Positions 8,276 through 16,883 of a stretch of 64,000 nucleotides of DNA are shown here, one piece after another. Position 1 is the stretch's first letter. Each line of letters begins with the position of its first letter. The position numbers were made by a program, and so were the translations under genes. The stretch is from positions 62,001-126,000 of the forward strand of contig CALRNH020000011.1 of assembly GCA_943369485.1 (NCBI GenBank), written 5' to 3'. Under the pieces are notes generated by a model. That model worked only from the letters and a program-made list of their open reading frames with translations, had not been told where the DNA came from and made no database searches. The DNA comes from ATX-6F1 sp943369485 (GTDB lineage: Bacteria; Cyanobacteriota; Cyanobacteriia; PCC-6307; Cyanobiaceae).

Positions 8276-10108
8276 TCAGGCTGCTTCCCCATCTTCTAAA
8301 GGGCCATCCAATTCAACGACCTCGCCGTTGAAGAATTCCGCCAGTCGGCGGGCATTTTCATCCAATGGGTTGCGTGTCTGTGCCCCATCAGGCTCAAGCC
8401 GCCCAGCCGCTGACGCTGGCTCAGCTGCTGCGCTCGCTGCCCTGGCCCGATCAGGAGTTGGAGTGCTTGGGGTTGGAGAGTTCGCGACGGCTGCCGTCCG
8501 TGCTTGTCGTTCAGGAGGAGGAGGAGTGGCAGTGCTCGCCTGGGCAGGGCGCTGAGCAGAAGCGGGCACCACTGAGGCGGCCACAGTTGCCGGACCGGCC
8601 CCCTCCAGGATCAGCTGGCGGGGGCTCCCCAGGGTGGTGGCCACAGCCTTTTCCAGCAGGGGAAGTCGGCTCTGCACCATCGCCATCCAGGTGGTCGCCA
8701 CCCGCACCACGGCCCGTTGACCATCGAGCCTCACCAGGTCGGCCTGCTGGGAGAGCAGCATGCGCGTGGACGGCAACTCCAGGGCGGCCAGCACCTGTTG
8801 CCAGAGCTCGCTCAGGGGGATCTCGTCGTTGGCTGGAGCGGTGGCGGGGATGGTCGGGGCTGGCGCGGGGGCGGCCTTGGCCAGGGTCTCTGCGGCCGCT
8901 GGAGCAGGTGGGGCCGGGAGAGTGGCGGGTCGATGATCGATGCGTTCCGGAACAGCTGCCGTTGCAGCTGCTGCCACCTGGCTGGCCACGGCAGCATGGG
9001 CCTGAGGCGGTTCCGCCAGCAGCCCCAGCAGCAGCACCTCCAGCCACAGCCTGGGCTGAACGCTTTGACGGAGTTGTTGTTCGCTTCCCTTGAGCTGGCT
9101 TTGCCAGCGCAGCAGTCGATCGGGGGCAATGGCGGCGGCCAGGGGCGGCAGCCGGGGTCTGAACTGGGGCGAGAAGCTGCTCAATTCGGGGCGCTCAGGG
9201 GCCACCCTCGCCAGCACAAGATCCCGCAGTAACCCCGCCAGGCCCTGGAGCACGGCGCCGGGCTCCCGTCCCCGCTCCAGGAGTCGACGGGTGGCTTCGA
9301 TCACCCCCAGCGGTTCACCCGACGCCAGCGACTCACCGAGTTCCAGCAGGTCCTGCTCGGGCACGGCCCCGAGCAGATCCCACACGGCCGCGGCTTCGAT
9401 CGGTGCCGGCAGCAGGCTCAGTTGATCCAGCAGGCTCTCGGCATCCCGCAGGCCGCCCTGGGCCCGCTGGGACACCACGTGCAGGGCCTCGGGGGTGATG
9501 CCGATGGATTCAGCCCTAGCGATGAAGCGCAGGTGGGTCTCGAGGGCCTCCAGGGGGATGCGGCGGAAATCGAAACGCTGGCAGCGCGAAAGGATCGTGG
9601 GCAGCACCCGCTGGGGGTCGGTGGTGGCCAGCACGAACACCACCCGCGGCGGTGGCTCCTCGAGGGTCTTGAGCAGGGCGTTGAAGGCCGCCGTCGAGAG
9701 CATGTGGCATTCGTCGACCACATAGACCTTCCAGCGGGCCTGCACCGGCGCGAAGCGGGAACGCTCGATCAGCTCGCGGATGTTGTCGACACCTGTGTTG
9801 GAGGCCGCGTCAATCTCGATCACATCGAGGGCCATGCCGGCGGCGATGGAGGTGCACAGGGAACAGGTGCCGCAGGGCTCCGCTGTCGGCCCTTCGCTGG
9901 CCAGGCAATTGAGGGAGCGGGCGAGGATCCGCGCACTGGAGGTCTTGCCGGTGCCGCGGGGGCCGCTGAACAGGTAGGCCGGTGCGATGCGGTTCTGTTG
10001 CAGCGCCTGGGTGAGGGTGGCCGCGATCGCCTCCTGCCCCACCAGCTGGTCAAACCGCTGGGGCCTGTACTTGTGGTGCAGGGGCTGGTAAGGGCTGGCC
10101 TGGGTCAT
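8276..10108 (-). CDS. dnaX: DNA polymerase III subunits gamma/tau
   Basis: 610 residues. AAA+ clamp-loader motor: HHKYRPQRFDQLVGQ at the N-terminus, Walker A GPRGTGKT (49-56), four zinc-ligand cysteines (C68, C79, C82, C85 in CGTCSLC), Walker B VVDECHML (about 130-137) and the SRC sensor (174-176). The C-terminal third is Ala/Pro-rich, the usual flexible tau-type region. It loads the beta clamp together with the delta subunit (holA at 25.9 kb). No intein is present. The stop is 6 bases from the convergent receptor gene. Confidence 0.97.
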   Translation of the reverse strand: MTQASPYQPLHHKYRPQRFDQLVGQEAIAATLTQALQQNRIAPAYLFSGPRGTGKTSSARILARSLNCLASEGPTAEPCGTCSLCTSIAAGMALDVIEIDAASNTGVDNIRELIERSRFAPVQARWKVYVVDECHMLSTAAFNALLKTLEEPPPRVVFVLATTDPQRVLPTILSRCQRFDFRRIPLEALETHLRFIARAESIGITPEALHVVSQRAQGGLRDAESLLDQLSLLPAPIEAAAVWDLLGAVPEQDLLELGESLASGEPLGVIEATRRLLERGREPGAVLQGLAGLLRDLVLARVAPERPELSSFSPQFRPRLPPLAAAIAPDRLLRWQSQLKGSEQQLRQSVQPRLWLEVLLLGLLAEPPQAHAAVASQVAAAATAAVPERIDHRPATLPAPPAPAAAETLAKAAPAPAPTIPATAPANDEIPLSELWQQVLAALELPSTRMLLSQQADLVRLDGQRAVVRVATTWMAMVQSRLPLLEKAVATTLGSPRQLILEGAGPATVAASVVPASAQRPAQASTATPPPPERQARTAAVANSPTPSTPTPDRARAASAAAEPASAAGRLEPDGAQTRNPLDENARRLAEFFNGEVVELDGPLEDGEAA

Positions 10109-10141
10109 CGGTCTGTCCCTGGGGTGGCCAAGGGCTCGAGG

Positions 10142-10807
10142 TTACTCAGGCTTGCCGGCCTCCAGCAGACGACTGAGCTTCCCTTCCAGTTCCTCCACGC
10201 TGGTGAGCTGGTCGGCCAGGGTGCGGGCCGTCCGCAGCAGCCCTTCGTTGATGGAGGTCTGGCCTCCTCCCCACCACGGCTCCGCCTGGGCCAGTTCCTT
10301 CTCCAGACGCTCCTGCAGCATCAGCCGCAGGGCGTCCAGCTGCTCAAGGCTGCGCTGGGCCAACTCCCGGCCGCGCTGGAGCTGTTCGCCATCGAGGTTG
10401 AGCCCCTGGCGCAACAGCAGGCGCACCCCTGCCATCAGAGCCGCGGGCATGAACTGGCCGATGGCCAGGGCACCGAGGCTGCCGGTGTGGAGCCAGTCCT
10501 CGACCTGGGCGCTGCGGTGTCGACCGGTCTTGCACCAGATCGCGAAGTGCTCACAGTTGTTGAACAGCAGGTTGTAGCGCTGCTCCCCGAGTCTCCCCAT
10601 GGCCCTTCGCAGGGTCACCCCTGGGGGTGAGGCTTCCCCGTACGGCACCACGATCAGCGGCTGGCCGCGGCTGAACTCCTCCACCGGGCTGCGCAGAATC
10701 TGGCGCCCTTCCAGGTAATGGGCCACGGTGCCATCCCCCAGATCGATTCCATGGTGGTTGAACAGACCGTGCTGGCGTGGGGCCTGCAGGTGGTCGGCGG
10801 CGGCCAA
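10142..10807 (-). CDS. LRAT/NC-domain (NlpC/P60 superfamily) protein
   Basis: 221 residues from a TTG at 10807. HHGIDLGDGTVAHYL (about 18-32) and NNCEHFAIWC (about 83-92) provide the His and catalytic-type Cys (Cys85) of the LRAT-like papain-fold family. In that family the His and Cys transfer acyl groups or cleave lipids; the bacterial members are poorly characterised. A hydrophobic stretch (LGALAIGQFMPAALMAGV) lies after the domain, then helical charged sequence. It sits between clpX and dnaX, all on the minus strand, and starts close to the clpX 3' end. Exact substrate cannot be read; the start is the weakest part of the call. Confidence 0.75.
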   Translation of the reverse strand: MAAADHLQAPRQHGLFNHHGIDLGDGTVAHYLEGRQILRSPVEEFSRGQPLIVVPYGEASPPGVTLRRAMGRLGEQRYNLLFNNCEHFAIWCKTGRHRSAQVEDWLHTGSLGALAIGQFMPAALMAGVRLLLRQGLNLDGEQLQRGRELAQRSLEQLDALRLMLQERLEKELAQAEPWWGGGQTSINEGLLRTARTLADQLTSVEELEGKLSRLLEAGKPE

Positions 10808-10900
10808 GGCGTACCGGGGGAGCGAGGTGCTCTCAGCTTCGCCCTGACGCGCCAGTGACCCCAGGGCCGGTGGGGTGGGGATTGCCGTTCGGGCCGGGGC

Positions 10901-12253
10901 TCAGGCCGAGGCCTGGGCGTCGCGGTCGCCAGGGGCGAGGGGCAGCACTTTGGCTTTGGTGCGCTGCTCCACCAGTTCCTGGGTGACGGTGAAGGTCTTG
11001 AGGTCCTGGTTGGAGGGAAGGTCGTACATCAGATCAAGCATCAGTTCCTCGACGATGCCCCGCAGGGCCCGGGCGCCGGTGCGCCGGCGGTGGGCCTCCT
11101 TGGCAATGGCCTCCACCGCCTCGGGTTCGAACTCCAGTTCGACGTTGTCCATGCTCAGCAGCGTCTGGAATTGTTTGACCAGCGCATCACGGGGTTCGGT
11201 GAGGATCGCCTTGAGGGCGCGGGTATCGAGGGGTTCGAGCACGGCGCTCACGGGAAGGCGGCCGATGAATTCAGGAATCAGGCCGTAGCGCACCAGATCG
11301 TCGGGCTCCAGGTGGCGCAGGGCGTGGGCCGCCAGGTGCTCACGGCTGCTGCGGGTGCGGCCACGACCATCGGTGGGCAGAAAGCCGATGGCGTTGCGGC
11401 CCAGCCGCTTCTGCACCACTTCATCGAGGCCGACGAAGGCCCCCCCGCAGATGAACAGGATCTGACTGGTATCGATCTGAATGCAGTCCTGGTAGGGATG
11501 CTTGCGGCCTCCCTGGGGCGGCACGTTGGCCACGGTGCCCTCCAGCATCTTGAGCAGGGCCTGCTGCACCCCCTCGCCGGAGACGTCACGGGTGATCGAG
11601 GCGTTTTCGCTCTTGCGGGCGATCTTGTCGATCTCATCGATGTAGATGATCCCCCGCTGGGCCTGTTCCACATCCAGATCGGCCTTCTGCAGGAGCCTCA
11701 GCAGGATGTTTTCCACGTCCTCGCCGACGTAGCCGGCTTCGGTGAGGGTGGTGGCATCCGCCACCGCAAAGGGCACATCGAGCAGTTCGGCCAGGGTCTG
11801 GGCCAGCAGGGTCTTGCCGCAGCCTGTGGGGCCGATCAACAGGATGTTCGACTTGTGCAGCCGGGTGGCGCTGCGGTCGGTTTCTCCCTGGCCATCCCCC
11901 TGCCAGGCGAGGCGTTTGTAGTGGTTGTAGACCGCCACCGCCAGTACCTTCTTGGCCTCCTCCTGGCCCACCACCTGCTGATCCAGGAAGGCCTTGATCT
12001 CCTGGGGCTTGGGGACGGTGGCCAGGGTGGGGGCTGGCTTGGAACTTTTCTTGGCCGGTGCCTTGCGCGAACCTTCCAGCGCCGAGCGGGCGGAACTGCC
12101 TTGGGTTTCCACCAGCTCCTCGTCAAGGATCTCGTTGCAGAGATCGATGCACTCATCGCAGATGTAGACCCCTGGCCCCGCGATCAGCTTGCGCACCTGC
12201 TCCTGGGACTTGCCGCAGAACGAGCACTTGAGATGGGCGTCGAACTTGGCCAT
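10901..12253 (-). CDS. clpX: ATP-dependent Clp protease ATPase subunit ClpX
   Basis: 450 residues. An N-terminal zinc-binding domain has C10, C13, C32 and C35 (CSFCGKS...CDEC). Walker A GPTGCGKT is at 141-148, with the GYVGEDVEN pore-region motif, Walker B IIYIDEIDKI near 205, and an IGF tripeptide (NAIGFLP), the loop that docks on ClpP. ClpX unfolds tagged substrates and feeds them to ClpP. It lies 89 bases downstream of clpP in the same direction, in the conserved tig-clpP-clpX order, so assembly partners are probably co-expressed. Confidence 0.98.
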   Translation of the reverse strand: MAKFDAHLKCSFCGKSQEQVRKLIAGPGVYICDECIDLCNEILDEELVETQGSSARSALEGSRKAPAKKSSKPAPTLATVPKPQEIKAFLDQQVVGQEEAKKVLAVAVYNHYKRLAWQGDGQGETDRSATRLHKSNILLIGPTGCGKTLLAQTLAELLDVPFAVADATTLTEAGYVGEDVENILLRLLQKADLDVEQAQRGIIYIDEIDKIARKSENASITRDVSGEGVQQALLKMLEGTVANVPPQGGRKHPYQDCIQIDTSQILFICGGAFVGLDEVVQKRLGRNAIGFLPTDGRGRTRSSREHLAAHALRHLEPDDLVRYGLIPEFIGRLPVSAVLEPLDTRALKAILTEPRDALVKQFQTLLSMDNVELEFEPEAVEAIAKEAHRRRTGARALRGIVEELMLDLMYDLPSNQDLKTFTVTQELVEQRTKAKVLPLAPGDRDAQASA

Positions 12254-12342
12254 CGCGCTGGATGTTGCGTTCTGAGGGGAGAGGGGAGGCCCTGAGGCTC
12301 TGGATCAGCCGGGGGAGGCGGTTCGGCTCGGGTGTTTCAGGA

Positions 12343-12999
12343 TCAGATGGGATGGGCCTCTTCCATCACACGATCGATGAGACCGTATTCAACCGCCTCC
12401 GCAGGAGAAAGAAAGTAGTCCCGGTCAGTGTCTTCGGTGATCTTGTCGAGCGGCTGGCCGGTGTGCTCGGCCATCAGGCCGTTAAGGGTTTCCTTGAGGA
12501 AGAGGATCTCCTTGGCCTGGATCTCGATGTCGACGGCCTGGCCCTGGGCCCCACCCAGGGGCTGGTGGATCATGATCCGGGCATTGGGCAGGGCCAGGCG
12601 CTTGCCCTTGGCACCGCCGGAAAGCAGAAAGGCCCCCATGCTGGCCGCCAGGCCATAACAGATGGTCACCACATCCGGGGCCACCTGCTGCATGGTGTCG
12701 TAGATGGCCAGCCCGGAGGTCACTGAGCCACCGGGTGAGTTGATGTAGATCTGAATGTCCTTTTCCGGGTCCTCGGCTTCGAGGAACAGAAGCTGGGCCA
12801 CCAGCGAATCGGCGACCCCGTCGTTGATGTCGGTGCCAAGGAAGATGATGCGCTCCCTCAGCAGTCGGGAGTAGATGTCGAAGGCGCGATCACCGCGGCC
12901 GGATTGCTCTACCACCGTGGGAAGGATCCCTGGGGAAGACACCGGCCGAGGCCCCTGCCAGCGGTTCGAGATCGGGTGGGATTGAAAAGCCTGGATCAC
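12343..12999 (-). CDS. clpP: ATP-dependent Clp protease proteolytic subunit
   Basis: 218 residues. The catalytic triad is readable: Ser120 in GLAASMGA, His145 in RIMIHQPLGG, and Asp194 in DTDRDYF, with the His-Asp spacing expected from E. coli ClpP. LPTVVEQSGRGDRAFDIYSR is the mature ClpP N-terminus; the first about 26 residues are probably a short propeptide or extension. It forms a tetradecameric serine protease with ClpX encoded next door. Cyanobacteria carry several clpP paralogs; this is the one in the tig-clpP-clpX cluster. Confidence 0.98.
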   Translation of the reverse strand: MIQAFQSHPISNRWQGPRPVSSPGILPTVVEQSGRGDRAFDIYSRLLRERIIFLGTDINDGVADSLVAQLLFLEAEDPEKDIQIYINSPGGSVTSGLAIYDTMQQVAPDVVTICYGLAASMGAFLLSGGAKGKRLALPNARIMIHQPLGGAQGQAVDIEIQAKEILFLKETLNGLMAEHTGQPLDKITEDTDRDYFLSPAEAVEYGLIDRVMEEAHPI

Positions 13000-13075
13000 G
13001 CGGGCGCCGGCAGCGGGTAGTGGAGTGAATTCAATCTATTCGGCCCCACTGGAGGGGGAGAGCCGCTGGGAGGAG

Positions 13076-14530
13076 TCAGCCGTCGGCCCCCTTGGCTTTG
13101 TCGCCTTGATCGGATGTGCTGTCCTTGTCGCCCTTGTCGGCTTTGCCCTTGGTTTTGGCCTTCGCCTTGGCCGGTTTGTCATCAGCTTGACCCTCAGCGC
13201 TGTCGCCTTCGCTGGCGGGGGCCTTTTCGCTCAAGGTGCTGTGGGTTTCCAGCCAGTTCAGCAGCTTGTCCCGCAGCAGGTCTTCGCTCACCGCTTCCCG
13301 CAGGCGGGCCGGGTCGATGCTGGCACTGTCGCTGAAGCCCTGGCTCAGCTCCTTGACCTTGGCGTCGATCTCCTTGGTCTCCAGGGCGATCGATTCGGCA
13401 GCGGCCAGGGCTTTGAGAGCCAGGCTGCGGCGCAGGCGTTCCTCGGCTTCGGGCCTGGAGGTCTCCTGGAGGCTGCGCACGAGCTCGGGGGTGAACAACT
13501 TCTTGACGTCCATGCCCTGCTGGGCGATCTGGCTGGCGGTCTGCTCGAGCAGGGAGCGGATCTCACGCTGGATCAACGTCTCGGGCAACTCCACCTCCAG
13601 TTCCACCACGAGAGCCTTGAGCAGGGCGTCCTGGCGGTTGCCCTTGGCCCGGCGCTCGGCGTCCTCCCGCAGCCGGGTCTCCAGGTCGGCGCGCAGCTCA
13701 GCCAGGGTGGTCTTGTCGCTGGCCTGCTGGGCGAAGGCGTCATCGAGGGCCGGCAGTTCGCGGCTCTTGAGTTCTGTCAGGGTGATCTCGAACGAGGCCC
13801 CTCGGCCCCGGGCCTCCTCCTGGGGGTATTCCTCGGGGAAGGTGCAGCTGACGGTACGGGTCTCGCCGATCGCCTGGCCCAGGATCCCCTCGACGAAGCC
13901 GGGGATCATGCGGCTCTCCTCCAGCTCCACCTCGAGGGCCTCGCCGCTGCCGCCGCTGATCGCCTCGCCGGTGTCCGTGAAGGTACCGGCGAAACTGACC
14001 ACCGCCACATCGCCGCTGGCGGCGGCGCGGCCCTCAAGGGGCACCAGGGTGGCCAGCTGCTTGCGGGACTGCTCGATCAGTTCATCCACCCGGGCCGGGT
14101 CGTAGGCCACCGCCTCGGCTTCGGCCACCAGACCCTTGGTGGCGCGCAGCTTCGGGGTGGGCTCCACATCGAGCTCGAGGGTGAGGGTGAGCTCTTCGCC
14201 TGGGTTGAAGCGCTCCAGCAGGGTGTCGAAGCCTTCGCTCAGCTCCGGACTGCCGAGCGCTTCGATTTTTTCCTGGGCCAGGGCATCCCGCCAGACGCTG
14301 TCGACCAGGTCTTCGAGGGCAGTGGCGCGCACGCGCAGGGGGCCGATCTGTTGCAGCAGCACCGGGCGGGGCACCTTGCCCTTGCGGAAGCCCGGCAGAC
14401 GCACCGTGCGGCTCAGCTTCTCCACGGCCGCGTCGTAGCTGGCCTGGCTGCGGCCGGCGGGAATGGCCACCTCCAGCGCCACCCGGCTGGCGGGCCTGGG
14501 GCTGGTTGTGACCTTCAAGGCGGTGCTCAT
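13076..14530 (-). CDS. tig: Trigger factor (ribosome-associated chaperone/PPIase)
   Basis: 484 residues. The ribosome-docking signature GFRKGKVP is at 47-54. The FKBP-type prolyl isomerase domain lies at about 165-255 (VAVVSFAGTFTDTGEAISGG). The helical chaperone arms follow. The C-terminus ends in an unusual Lys/Asp-rich low-complexity tail (KPAKAKAKTKGKADKGDK) of about 40 residues, probably disordered. It is the first gene of tig-clpP-clpX and is divergent from asd across about 280 bases that should hold both promoters. Confidence 0.97.
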   Translation of the reverse strand: MSTALKVTTSPRPASRVALEVAIPAGRSQASYDAAVEKLSRTVRLPGFRKGKVPRPVLLQQIGPLRVRATALEDLVDSVWRDALAQEKIEALGSPELSEGFDTLLERFNPGEELTLTLELDVEPTPKLRATKGLVAEAEAVAYDPARVDELIEQSRKQLATLVPLEGRAAASGDVAVVSFAGTFTDTGEAISGGSGEALEVELEESRMIPGFVEGILGQAIGETRTVSCTFPEEYPQEEARGRGASFEITLTELKSRELPALDDAFAQQASDKTTLAELRADLETRLREDAERRAKGNRQDALLKALVVELEVELPETLIQREIRSLLEQTASQIAQQGMDVKKLFTPELVRSLQETSRPEAEERLRRSLALKALAAAESIALETKEIDAKVKELSQGFSDSASIDPARLREAVSEDLLRDKLLNWLETHSTLSEKAPASEGDSAEGQADDKPAKAKAKTKGKADKGDKDSTSDQGDKAKGADG

Positions 14531-14808
14531 GGAAGGAGGGGATCGGCAGGGCAGCCCGTGATCCTAGAAAGTGGCCCTCTCGCCAAGGGACGCTCAGCCA
14601 CGTATTGTTGATCACAATCACCCTGAAGACCTCCGCTGGGCCGGCACCTCCCCCAGCGACCTTCGTTGATCCCAGCTTTCACCCCCTTCTCGTCCCCTTC
14701 CGCCACCTCCAGATCCGACCCGAACCGCTCCACCCCCACCATCCCCCCACCAGCTCTGAATTCCTGCTGCTACGGGCTGGTTTTGATCGATGTCGCTGTT
14801 TCACCCCG

Positions 14809-15891
14809 TTGTCCGTTTCCGCTCACTCCCGATCCCTGCCTGAGCGCCCCCTGCGCGTTGTTGTCCTCGGTGCCACCGGAGCGGTGGGACAGGAGTTGCT
14901 CGCCCTGCTGAGCGAGCGCCAGTTTCCGGTGGCCGAGTTGATCCTGCTCGCCTCCCCCCGCTCCGCCGGCCAGACGGTCGAATGGAAAGGTCAGACCCTC
15001 ACGGTTCAGCCCGTGAGCGCCGCCGCCTTCGAGGGGGTGGACTTGGTGCTGGCCTCCGCCGGAGGCTCAGTGTCGAAGCAGTGGGCACCGCTGGCGGCCG
15101 CGGCCGGCGCTGTGGTGATCGACAACTCCAGCGCCTTCCGCCTCGATCCCGCCGTGCCCCTGGTGGTGCCGGAAGTGAACCCCGAGGCCGCTTTCGAGCA
15201 CAGCGGCATCATCGCGAACCCCAACTGCACCACGATCCTTCTCACGCTGGCCCTGGCCCCCCTGGCCGCTCGTCGCCCGATCGAACGGGTGGTGGTCAGC
15301 ACCTATCAGTCGGCCAGCGGCGCCGGGGCCCGGGCCATGGAGGAGCTGCGGGAGCTCAGCCGCACTGTGCTTGAAGGGGGTGAACCGGTGAGTGCGGTGT
15401 TGCCCCACTCCCTGGCCTTCAACCTCTTTCTGCACAACTCTCCTCTTCAGGCCAACGGCTATTGCGAGGAGGAACTGAAGATGCTCAACGAGACCCGCAA
15501 GATCATGGGCTTGCCCGATCTGCGTCTGTCGGCCACCTGTGTGCGGGTGCCGGTGCTGCGGGCCCATTCCGAGGCGGTCAACATCCAGTTCCGTGAACCC
15601 TTCCCGGTCGAGGAGGCCCGCTCCCTGCTGGCGGCGGCGCCGGGGGTTGAGCTGATCGAGAATTTCGAGACCAATCGCTTTCCCATGCCCACCGATGTCA
15701 CCGGCAGGGATCTGGTGGCTGTGGGTCGCATCCGCCAGGACCTCAGCGACCACCATGCGCTCGAGTTGTGGCTCTGCGGTGATCAGATCCGCAAAGGAGC
15801 GGCCCTGAATGCGATCCAGATCGCTGAAGCGCTTCGCTCCCCTGCAGCGCTCGCTGACGCCGGAGCTTTGAGTGCAGGAGGTGTGGCTTGA
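14809..15891 (+). CDS. asd: Aspartate-semialdehyde dehydrogenase
   Basis: 360 residues if started at the TTG at 14809. The frame is open further upstream to 14605, but that adds about 68 Pro-rich residues unlike the family, and no in-frame ATG lies close to the NADP-binding loop RVVVLGATGAVGQELL. The catalytic Cys140 is in ANPNCTTI. It reduces aspartyl phosphate to the semialdehyde, the branch point to lysine (next gene dapA) and threonine/methionine. lysC, which makes the substrate, is at 24-25.9 kb. Its stop overlaps the dapA start by 4 bases, so translation is coupled. Confidence 0.93.
   Translation: MSVSAHSRSLPERPLRVVVLGATGAVGQELLALLSERQFPVAELILLASPRSAGQTVEWKGQTLTVQPVSAAAFEGVDLVLASAGGSVSKQWAPLAAAAGAVVIDNSSAFRLDPAVPLVVPEVNPEAAFEHSGIIANPNCTTILLTLALAPLAARRPIERVVVSTYQSASGAGARAMEELRELSRTVLEGGEPVSAVLPHSLAFNLFLHNSPLQANGYCEEELKMLNETRKIMGLPDLRLSATCVRVPVLRAHSEAVNIQFREPFPVEEARSLLAAAPGVELIENFETNRFPMPTDVTGRDLVAVGRIRQDLSDHHALELWLCGDQIRKGAALNAIQIAEALRSPAALADAGALSAGGVA
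15876..15881 (+). promoter_or_regulatory. Strong Shine-Dalgarno supporting a TTG start for dapA
   Basis: A perfect AGGAGG lies six bases before the TTG at 15888, inside the 3' end of asd. It supports the TTG as the true dapA start, overlapping the asd stop (TTGA), rather than the later internal ATG. Confidence 0.7.
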
Positions 15892-16793
15892 GCCCATTGG
15901 CGTCCAGCCCGGTTCCCTTCGGCCGAGTGCTGACAGCGATGGTGACCCCCTTCGCGGCCGATGGCTCCGTGGATCTGGAGCTGGCGGCGCGGCTGGCGTG
16001 TCACCTCACCGCCCAAGGGTCCGATGGCCTGGTGGTCTGCGGCACCACCGGCGAATCGCCCACCCTCAGCTGGGATGAGCAGCACCGCCTGTTTTCAGCG
16101 GTGAAGGGGGCGGTGCCTGCCGAGGTCAAGGTGCTCGCGGGAACCGGCAGCAACTGCACCGCCGAGGCGGTCGAGGCGGTGGCCCAGGCGGCAGAGCTGG
16201 GGGCCGATGGTGCCCTGGTGGTGGTGCCCTATTACAACAAGCCTCCCCAGGCGGGCCTGGCGGCCCACTTCCGGGCCATCGCCGAAGCGGCCCCCCAGCT
16301 GCCGCTGATGCTTTACAACATCCCCGGCCGCACCGGTTGCAGCCTGGCTCCCGAGACCACGGCCCTGTTGCTGGATCTGCCCAACGTGGTCAGCTTCAAG
16401 GCCGCCAGCGGCAGCACCGAGGAGGTGAGCCTGCTGCGTCAGCACTGCGGCAACCGACTGGCGATCTACTGCGGCGACGACGCCCTCACCCTGCCCATGC
16501 TCGCGGTGGGCGCGGTGGGCGTGGTGAGCGTGGCCAGTCATCTGGTGGGGCCCCAGATCCATCAGCTGGTGAGCGCCTTCTTGGCCGGCGATCACGCCAC
16601 CGCCCTCGCCCTGCACGACCGATTGCTTCCCCTCACCCGGGCCCTGTTCAGCACCACCAACCCGATCCCGGTGAAGGCGGCGCTTGAGCTGTTGGGCTGG
16701 CCCGTGGGTGCCCCTCGCCTACCGCTCGTTTCCGCGGAAAGCGATGTTCGTGACCGATTGACCACCGCCCTGGCTGCCCTGCGTCCTACCTGA
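15888..16793 (+). CDS. dapA: 4-hydroxy-tetrahydrodipicolinate synthase
   Basis: 301 residues from the TTG at 15888. It condenses aspartate semialdehyde with pyruvate, the first committed step to lysine and diaminopimelate. Family motifs are GTTGES (52-57), LMLYNIPGRTG with catalytic Tyr143, and VSFKAASGS with Schiff-base Lys171. It overlaps asd by 4 bases and precedes rnj, the usual cyanobacterial asd-dapA-rnj order. The final TIM-barrel and C-terminal helices are present at normal length. Confidence 0.97.
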   Translation: MSPLASSPVPFGRVLTAMVTPFAADGSVDLELAARLACHLTAQGSDGLVVCGTTGESPTLSWDEQHRLFSAVKGAVPAEVKVLAGTGSNCTAEAVEAVAQAAELGADGALVVVPYYNKPPQAGLAAHFRAIAEAAPQLPLMLYNIPGRTGCSLAPETTALLLDLPNVVSFKAASGSTEEVSLLRQHCGNRLAIYCGDDALTLPMLAVGAVGVVSVASHLVGPQIHQLVSAFLAGDHATALALHDRLLPLTRALFSTTNPIPVKAALELLGWPVGAPRLPLVSAESDVRDRLTTALAALRPT

Positions 16794-16883
16794 CGCCAAG
16801 GCTTCGCTTCACGCGCTTTGTTTCAGCTTCAGCGACAGATTTCCCCCTCACCTCTCACCCGGAACCTTCCGGACCTTTCCACG

